Assembly (NCBI RefSeq): GCF_003732265.1
Contig: NZ_MOBK01000019.1
Span: 1-64,000, forward strand
Reading direction: 5' to 3'
Origin: Pseudomonas brassicacearum
GTDB taxonomy: Bacteria > Pseudomonadota > Gammaproteobacteria > Pseudomonadales > Pseudomonadaceae
Length of the DNA stretch: 64,000 nt
The notes under the pieces were generated by a model that saw nothing but the letters and a program-made list of their open reading frames with translations, was not told where the DNA came from and did no database searches. The position numbers were made by a program, and so were the translations under genes. Positions 58,660 to 64,000 of the stretch are shown here, one piece after another. Numbering within the stretch: position 1 is the stretch's first letter; every line of letters starts with the position of its first letter.

Positions 58660-59673
58660 CTACTGCGCCTGATAAATCTGGTCGAACACGCCGCCGTCAT
58701 TGAAGAACTTCGGTTGCGCGATTTTCCAGCCGCCGAAGTCTTTGTCGATGGTCACCAGGTCCAGGGTCGGGAACTGCTTGGCGTACTTGGCAGCCACTTC
58801 CTTGTCACGTGGACGATAGAAGTTTTTCGCGGCAATTTCCTGACCGGCCGGGCTGTACAGGTGCTTGAGGTACGCTTCGGCGATCTGCTCGTTGCCCTTT
58901 TTCTCGGCGTTCTTGTCGACCACGGCCACTGGCGGCTCGGCGAGGATCGACAGCGAAGGCACGACGATTTCAAACTTGTCGGCACCGCCGTCTTCTTTCA
59001 GCGCCAGGAACGCTTCGTTTTCCCAGGCCAGCAACACGTCGCCCTGACCGTTGTTGACGAAGGTGATGGTCGAACCGCGAGCACCGGTGTCCAGCACAGG
59101 CACGTGCTTGAACAGGGTCTGGATGTAGTCCTTGGCCTTGGCTTCGTCACCGCCGTTGGCTTTCAGGCCATAGGCCCAGGCTGCGAGGAAGTTCCAGCGT
59201 GCGCCGCCGGAGGTTTTCGGGTTCGGGGTGATAACCGAAACGTCGTTCTTGACCAGATCACCCCAGTCCTTGATGCCTTTCGGGTTGCCTTTGCGTACCA
59301 GGAACACGATGGTCGAGGTGTACGGCGTGCTCGCTTCTGGCAGACGCTTCTGCCAGTCAGCCGGCAGGGTCTTGCCGAGTTTGGCGATTTCGTCGATGTC
59401 ACCCGCCAGTGCGAGGGTCACGACGTCGGCACGCAGCCCGTCGATCACCGCGCGGCCCTGCTTGCCCGAACCGCCGTGGGATTGCTGGATTTTTACGGTG
59501 TCACCCGCGTGATCGGCCTGCCAGTACTTGATGAACTCGGCGTTGTAGTCCTGATACAGCTCACGCGTCGGGTCGTACGACACATTGAGCAGCTCGTAAT
59601 CCTTGGCAACCGCGGAACCCGCAAAAAGGGCGCTGGCCAGGGCGGCCAAAGCGAAATGACGAATCGACGACAT
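58660..59673 (-). CDS. sbp: Sulfate-binding protein
   Basis: 337-residue periplasmic receptor with signal peptide cut after Ala in GSAVAKDY (about residue 23). Mature N-terminus KDYELLNVSYDPTRELYQDY and the anion-binding QQSHGGSGKQGRAVIDGL (about 63-80) are the sulfate/thiosulfate receptor signatures. First gene of the sulfate importer; oscA lies 69 bp upstream on the same strand. Confidence 0.96.
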   Translation of the reverse strand: MSSIRHFALAALASALFAGSAVAKDYELLNVSYDPTRELYQDYNAEFIKYWQADHAGDTVKIQQSHGGSGKQGRAVIDGLRADVVTLALAGDIDEIAKLGKTLPADWQKRLPEASTPYTSTIVFLVRKGNPKGIKDWGDLVKNDVSVITPNPKTSGGARWNFLAAWAYGLKANGGDEAKAKDYIQTLFKHVPVLDTGARGSTITFVNNGQGDVLLAWENEAFLALKEDGGADKFEIVVPSLSILAEPPVAVVDKNAEKKGNEQIAEAYLKHLYSPAGQEIAAKNFYRPRDKEVAAKYAKQFPTLDLVTIDKDFGGWKIAQPKFFNDGGVFDQIYQAQ

Positions 59674-59742
59674 GGTGAAAGCTCCTGGAATTCTGTTTGT
59701 GTTGGCTTTTTTTATGGATGCGGTAAACGGGTTGCCGGTTGC

Positions 59743-59925
59743 TTAGCTCGGCTTGTTACCAGGGTGCTGCAGACGGAATTTTTCTTTGCGTTCGATCTGG
59801 ACGACCTGGGCGTTATGCACAGTGATCTCCACAGCGCCAAAGCGCAGATCGCGCAATGCGCTCTGGATCTCACGCAAAATGGTTGCTTCGTCTTGGCCAT
59901 CAACACTACGTAGGGATGCGCTCAT
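59743..59925 (-). CDS. oscA: OscA small protein (DUF2292)
   Basis: 60-residue soluble protein. ILREIQSALRDLRFGAVEIT (about 16-35) and VHNAQVVQIERKEKFRL match the DUF2292/YezD-like OscA family. OscA is linked to use of organosulfur compounds and chromate resistance in P. corrugata and lies upstream of sbp in pseudomonads (as PA0284). AAGGAG seven bases before the ATG. A perfect palindrome about 85 bp upstream may be its operator. An alternative frame overlapping it (59712-59906) was rejected. Confidence 0.9.
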   Translation of the reverse strand: MSASLRSVDGQDEATILREIQSALRDLRFGAVEITVHNAQVVQIERKEKFRLQHPGNKPS

Positions 59926-60007
59926 GGTGCTGCTCCTTCAACTGAGAGGTTGCCTGGCAGTGGCGGCACTGCTTGCGGCGTGAGACCAATAGTAGTGAGG
60001 AGCAGAT

Positions 60008-60032
60008 ATTCTTAAAAAGACTATTTAAGAAT
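60008..60032. promoter_or_regulatory. Palindrome upstream of oscA
   Basis: ATTCTTAAA (60008-60016), seven bases, TTTAAGAAT (60024-60032): perfect 9-bp arms about 83-107 bp upstream of the oscA start. Similar ATTCTTA or TAAGAAT words occur before tauA and tcyJ. Candidate sulfur-regulator (CysB-like) site. Confidence 0.5.
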
Positions 60033-60097
60033 GTTTATATAACCGAAATGAATTGCGTGCTGGGACGCGGTCTAGGGGAATTTTGTGGCGAAGAGGC

Positions 60098-62029
60098 TTA
60101 GCGAATAACAGGCTCGCACATCCAATCCAGTTGCTCCGCCGGCACCGGCCGCCCAAACCAGTAGCCTTGCCCCAGATCGCATTCATGCTCCAGCAGGAAA
60201 CCCGCCTGTTCGATCTGCTCGATCCCCTCGGCATGCACTTGCATCCCCATGCTCTGCGCCAAGGCAATGATCACTCGCACAATCGCTGCATCATCTTCAT
60301 CACACGGCAACCCGGCGACGAAACCCTGATCAATTTTGAGTTTCTGCACCGGCAATCGCTTGAGCCGCAGGAGCGACGAATATCCCGTGCCGAAATCGTC
60401 GATGGCCAGCCGCACACCCAACTCGCGCAGGCGATGCATCTGCTCCAGCGCCACCTCCGGATCCTCCATCACTGCGCTTTCGGTCACTTCCAGCTCCAGA
60501 TACGCCGGATCAAGCCCGGTCGCATCAAGCACCTCAGCCACCTGCTGATACAGCTCGCGTCGGGCAAACAGTCGTGATGAAACATTCACCGCCACAAACG
60601 CCAACCCCACACCCGCCGCTCGCCACTGGCACATTTGCTGGCAGGCCCGCTGCATGACCCAGGCATCGATCTCGGCAATCAGCCCGGTACGCTCGGCAAT
60701 GGGGATGAACTCTGCCGGCGATACCAGCCCGCGCTGCGGGTGCGCCCACCGCACCAACGCCTCGACGCCGATCAGGCGACTGGTTTTAAGGTCATGCACC
60801 GGCTGGTAATAGACGCGCAACTCCTGCTGCTGGAGGGCGCGGCGCAGTTCAAAGGCGATTTTCACCCGTTGCTGGGCATGGGCGGTCAACTCTTCGGTAT
60901 AGAGCGCGTAGCCATCCCGGCCCGCACTCTTGGCCTTGAACAACGCCGAGTCAGCGTTGCGCAGCATTTGCCCGGCACTCAAGGCGTCACTCGGAAACTG
61001 ACTGATACCGACGCTGGCATTGATAAACAGTCGATGCCCGTCAATGTGGAACGGCTCCCGCAGGCCATCGATGATTCGCTGAGCCAGCGCCGCGGCTTGT
61101 GCCACTTGCGGACAGCTTTCGGCCAGCACCGCAAATTCGTCACCGCCCAGACGCGCCAGGGTCATGCCTGGGCCGAACATGGCATTCAAATGCTCGGCCA
61201 CGGCCTTCAGCAGTTGATCACCGACGGTATGCCCAAGGCTGTCGTTAATCATCTTGAAGTGATCCAGGTCGATCATCAGCAACGCGCAGCCCCGTTTGTG
61301 GATTTGCGCCGATGCCAGCGCCTGTTCGACACGGTCGGTGAACAACAGCCGATTGGGCAGATCGGTCAGCGGATCGTGGTGAGCCAGGTGCTTGAGTTCA
61401 TGCTCGGAGTTTTTGATCGCACTGATATCGGAAAACACCGCCACGTAGTGGCTTCGCCGGCCCTGATCGTCATGAATGATGCGGATGGTTTGCCATTGCG
61501 GGTAGATTTCACCGCTTTTACGACGATTCCAGATTTCCCCGCTCCACTCACCGGTGCTGTTGAGTGTCGCGAACATCGACTGGTAGAACGCCGGCGGATG
61601 ATGGCCGGATTTGAACAGGCTGGGTTGCTGGCCCAGCACTTCATCACGCTGATAGCCGGTGATCGCCATGAAGGCCCGGTTTACATGGACAATCAGCCCG
61701 TTGCTATCGGTGACCAACACGCCCTCACGGGTGCAATCGAACACGGCGGCGGCCTGGCGCAAACGCTCACGGTCGGCTTGGCGCTCGCGCAGCCTGGCGC
61801 CGATCCCCAGGCATTTGAACAGTCGGGCCCGGGCAACGAAGATCAAACCGGCGCTGAGCACCACCCAGAAATAACCGTTGATCAGTTGCCATCGCAATAG
61901 CTCGGCAGAGCTATCGAAGAAACTGTTCAATAAATAGCCGCTAAAGGTCATCCACGCGACTGAAAGCAGCAGGTAAAGCAGCGCTGCACGCAAGGCATCG
62001 CGATAGGTGGCAGACATTAGAGCGTCCAT
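60098..62029 (-). CDS. Membrane PAS-GGDEF-EAL protein (PipA-like)
   Basis: 643 residues. Two N-terminal membrane helices (about 13-35 and 45-67), PAS domain (about 90-205), GGDEF domain with intact GGDEF (in LARLGGDEFAVLAE, about residue 300), and EAL domain with EALVRW (about 421), the DDFGTGYSSL loop (about 539) and KIDQGFV. No RxxD inhibitory site precedes GGDEF. It corresponds in position to PA0285 (PipA, a phosphodiesterase) of P. aeruginosa. Metabolises cyclic di-GMP at the inner membrane; which activity dominates is not decided by sequence. Divergent from desA. Confidence 0.9.
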   Translation of the reverse strand: MDALMSATYRDALRAALLYLLLSVAWMTFSGYLLNSFFDSSAELLRWQLINGYFWVVLSAGLIFVARARLFKCLGIGARLRERQADRERLRQAAAVFDCTREGVLVTDSNGLIVHVNRAFMAITGYQRDEVLGQQPSLFKSGHHPPAFYQSMFATLNSTGEWSGEIWNRRKSGEIYPQWQTIRIIHDDQGRRSHYVAVFSDISAIKNSEHELKHLAHHDPLTDLPNRLLFTDRVEQALASAQIHKRGCALLMIDLDHFKMINDSLGHTVGDQLLKAVAEHLNAMFGPGMTLARLGGDEFAVLAESCPQVAQAAALAQRIIDGLREPFHIDGHRLFINASVGISQFPSDALSAGQMLRNADSALFKAKSAGRDGYALYTEELTAHAQQRVKIAFELRRALQQQELRVYYQPVHDLKTSRLIGVEALVRWAHPQRGLVSPAEFIPIAERTGLIAEIDAWVMQRACQQMCQWRAAGVGLAFVAVNVSSRLFARRELYQQVAEVLDATGLDPAYLELEVTESAVMEDPEVALEQMHRLRELGVRLAIDDFGTGYSSLLRLKRLPVQKLKIDQGFVAGLPCDEDDAAIVRVIIALAQSMGMQVHAEGIEQIEQAGFLLEHECDLGQGYWFGRPVPAEQLDWMCEPVIR

Positions 62030-62164
62030 GTCCCTACAGAAAGGTTGGAATTATAGGTCAAGGACACATTCAGCCACTCTTATCTGAAAGGGCGACTGGT
62101 TTTATCCGTGGGCTTAGTGATAATGCAACGGCTGTTTTTTTCTTTATCGAGGGCCCTACAGCCT

Positions 62165-63349
62165 ATGTGGTACGAAGGTTTACTCGGCTTGTCGCCCTGG
62201 TCACTGGTGGCAGTCACCCTGCTGATGACCCACGTTACGATCGTTGGCGTCACGGTCTATCTGCATCGTTATTCAGCCCATCGCTCGCTTGAGCTCAATG
62301 CTGGCCTGAAACATTTCTTCCGCTTCTGGCTGTGGCTGACCACGGCGCAGAACACCCGCGAGTGGACCGCTATCCACCGCAAGCATCACGCCAAATGCGA
62401 AACCGTGGATGACCCGCACAGCCCGGTCGTCAAAGGGCTTTCCACCGTTTTGCGCAAAGGTGCCGAGCTGTACCGCGCTGAAGCGGAAAACCCGGAGACC
62501 CTGCGCATCTACGGCAAGAACTGCCCCGAAGACTGGATCGAACGCAACCTCTACAGCCGATACCCGCTGTTGGGTGTGGCGATCATGGGCGTCATCGACC
62601 TGCTGTTGTTCGGCACCATCGGTATCACTATCTGGGCCATCCAGATGATGTGGATCCCGGTGTGGGCCGCCGGCGTGGTCAATGGCCTTGGCCATGCCAT
62701 CGGCTACCGCAACTTCGAATGCCGCGATGCCGCCACCAATCTGGTGCCTTGGGGCATCCTGATCGGCGGCGAAGAACTGCATAACAACCATCACACCTAC
62801 CCTAACTCGGCAAAATTGTCGGTGAAGAAGTGGGAGTTCGACCTCGGCTGGGCCTGGATCCAGGTCTTCAGTTTCTTTCGTCTGGCCAAGGTCCAGCGGG
62901 TCGCCCCCATCGCCCACCGGGTTGAAGGCAAAGGCAACCTGGACATGGACACCGCCATGGCGATCCTCAACAACCGCTTCCAGATCATGGCCCAGTACCG
63001 CAAGTTGGTGATTGCGCCGCTGGTCAAGCAAGAACTGGAAAAGGTCGATCACTCGGTCCGCCATCAATTCCATCGCGCCAAACGCCTGCTTTCGCGGGAA
63101 ACCAGCCTGCTGGACGAAAAACACCACGTTCGCATCCAGACCATGCTCGAACACAGCCAGGCGCTGAAGGTAATTTACGAGAAACGCCTGGCCTTGCAGC
63201 AGATCTGGGTCAAGACCAGCTCAAATGGTCACGACATGCTCGCCGCCATCAAGGATTGGGTGCATGAAGCCGAGGCCAGCGGGATTCAATCCCTGCGCGA
63301 CTTCGCCGACCAGTTGAAGACCTACTCCCTGCGCCCTGCCGCTGCCTGA
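62165..63349 (+). CDS. desA: DesA-type phospholipid acyl desaturase
   Basis: 394-residue integral membrane desaturase. Histidine boxes: HRYSAH (34-39), HRKHH (71-75) and HNNHH (206-210). Membrane helices around 13-33, 50-62 and 133-170. In P. aeruginosa DesA (PA0286) puts a delta-9 double bond into acyl chains at the sn-2 position of membrane phospholipids. The frame extends to 62108, but the ATG at 62165 (MWYEGLLGL) gives the length of DesA (394) and has GAGGG upstream. Long C-terminal helical tail (about 270-390). Next to the PipA-like gene as in P. aeruginosa. Confidence 0.92.
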   Translation: MWYEGLLGLSPWSLVAVTLLMTHVTIVGVTVYLHRYSAHRSLELNAGLKHFFRFWLWLTTAQNTREWTAIHRKHHAKCETVDDPHSPVVKGLSTVLRKGAELYRAEAENPETLRIYGKNCPEDWIERNLYSRYPLLGVAIMGVIDLLLFGTIGITIWAIQMMWIPVWAAGVVNGLGHAIGYRNFECRDAATNLVPWGILIGGEELHNNHHTYPNSAKLSVKKWEFDLGWAWIQVFSFFRLAKVQRVAPIAHRVEGKGNLDMDTAMAILNNRFQIMAQYRKLVIAPLVKQELEKVDHSVRHQFHRAKRLLSRETSLLDEKHHVRIQTMLEHSQALKVIYEKRLALQQIWVKTSSNGHDMLAAIKDWVHEAEASGIQSLRDFADQLKTYSLRPAAA

Positions 63350-63351
63350 CT

Positions 63352-63466
63352 GTGGCGAGGGGGCTTGCCCCCGTACGGCTGCGTAGCAGTCGCAAGTTTG
63401 GACGACGCGTTTTAACTAAAAAACGCGTCGTCTATACCGCCCGGCGGGAGCCAGCTCCCTCGCCAA
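63352..63466. repeat. REPIN-type element class B with an inner perfect hairpin
   Basis: Left arm TGTGGCGAGGGGGCTTGCCC; right arm GGCGGGAGCCAGCTCCCTCG is imperfect. Inside lies GACGACGCGTTTT (63401-63413) / AAAACGCGTCGTC (63420-63432), a 13-bp perfect stem with a 6-base loop. May serve as the desA transcript end. Confidence 0.78.
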
Positions 63467-63585
63467 GGAAAGCGGGAACTAAGCTCCAAATCCCCTATCT
63501 CAAAGACACTTCGCCCCCCCCCGGCGGGTTTCGTTGTCGCCGCTTTCGAATCCAGAACAGCGCACGCCCTTTGAGATTTGTCCCG

Positions 63586-64000
63586 ATGGTCCCCAAAAAC
63601 CTGCACGACTCATCCTTTGCGCAATCGCCCGACACGGCTCAAACCCTGATGGCGCTGATGCATGCCCAAAGTGAAGTGGCGCGCCTGAGCGAACGTGAAC
63701 AGCTGTTCAGTTCGCTGCTGGTGAGTGTCAACGCGGTGCTATGGGCATTCAACTGGGAAACCCGGCAGGTGCTTTACGTCAGCCCGGCCTATGAGCGAAT
63801 TTTCGGCCGCTCCGCCGGCAGTTTGCTGTCCGACTACAACGAATGGCGCGACAGCATTTACCCCGACGACCTGGACTATGCCGAGCGCAGCCTGGCCGAC
63901 GTGCTGGTCAAAGGTGCAGTTGAAGACCGCGAATACCGCATCATCGATGCCAATGGTCAGGTACGTTGGCTCAGCGACAAATGCTTCATCAACCGTCAGG
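63586..64000 (+). CDS. PAS-domain signalling protein (3' end outside window)
   Basis: 138 residues are visible, starting MVPKNLHDSSFAQSPDTAQT. A short coiled-coil-like helix (about 22-45) leads into a PAS domain: VNAVLWAFNWETRQVLYVSP, then YERIFGRSAGSLL and YPDDLDYAERSL, and EYRIIDANGQVRWLSDKCF (PAS fold type 3). The frame runs open to the window edge. It could be a diguanylate cyclase/phosphodiesterase or a histidine kinase; the output domain is not seen. The start is uncertain (a TTG five codons upstream is in frame; no strong ribosome-binding site). Confidence 0.72.
   Translation, partial: MVPKNLHDSSFAQSPDTAQTLMALMHAQSEVARLSEREQLFSSLLVSVNAVLWAFNWETRQVLYVSPAYERIFGRSAGSLLSDYNEWRDSIYPDDLDYAERSLADVLVKGAVEDREYRIIDANGQVRWLSDKCFINRQ

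Noticed and set aside
59712..59906. A 64-codon frame overlapping oscA on the same strand
   Set aside because: OscA frame at 59743-59925 has the ribosome-binding site and family sequence; the other is its frame shadow.

Overview
The window is a stretch of chromosome from a Pseudomonas of the P. fluorescens complex. Evidence: GC-rich coding sequence with strong third-position bias; a gene order pckA-hslO-hslR-rimB-rimK-envZ-ompR-tex-thioesterase-gshA that I recognise from the PA5192-PA5203 region of P. aeruginosa; a second block sbp-cysT-cysW-cysA with oscA, a GGDEF/EAL gene and desA that matches PA0280-PA0286; and dense REP/REPIN-type inverted repeats typical of this group. No rRNA, tRNA, CRISPR array, integrase or transposase was seen.

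Layout. 1-11 kb: housekeeping and stress genes (gluconeogenic PEP carboxykinase, redox chaperone Hsp33, Hsp15, the ribosomal S6-modifying rimB/rimK pair, the EnvZ/OmpR-type two-component system, Tex, a hotdog thioesterase). 11-36 kb: glutathione synthesis (gshA), taurine uptake and desulfonation (tauABC, tauD), an aldo/keto reductase, a hicAB toxin-antitoxin pair, a divergent LysR/SDR pair, choline transporter betT with a palindromic upstream site that looks like a BetI operator, a cysteine/cystine block (epsC, dcyD, tcyJLN), and an organosulfur block (two sfnB-type flavoproteins, a DszA/NtaA-type FMN monooxygenase, and a MetQ-MetN-MetI transporter). 36-38 kb: a structured RNA leader that resembles the phage C4 antisense RNA, ahead of a DUF6124 gene, then a methyltransferase. 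38-47 kb: a TriABC-type RND efflux operon with two membrane-fusion lipoproteins and a polar amino-acid ABC importer. 47-55 kb: solo metQ, a sigma54-type AAA+ protein with no visible DNA-binding domain, a small hydrolase, a fatty-acid desaturase divergent from an AraC regulator, hipBA with twin operator-like repeats, a receiver-only response regulator, a Crp/Fnr regulator and an Mpo1-like membrane protein. 55-64 kb: sulfate importer sbp-cysTWA with oscA, a membrane GGDEF/EAL protein, desA, and the beginning of a PAS-domain protein cut by the window end.

How it fits together. From about 11 to 60 kb the window repeatedly encodes sulfur acquisition: taurine, cystine and D-cysteine, organosulfur monooxygenases with their own MetNIQ-like importer, solo MetQ, sulfate import and OscA. 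Products converge on sulfite/sulfide, then cysteine and glutathione. Several of these units are preceded by AT-rich regions sharing ATTCTTA/TAAGAAT-like words, which would suit control by a sulfur-starvation LysR-type regulator (CysB-like); that is inference.

The most interesting items are the C4-RNA-like leader with a built-in terminator-like hairpin and alternative base pairing, a 22-codon leader ORF coupled to sfnB, a small ORF in the position of rimA coupled to rimB, a two-repeat hypothetical protein inside the sulfur block, the AAA+ protein without an HTH, the receiver-only regulator next to hipBA, and the two 18-bp repeats in front of hipB.
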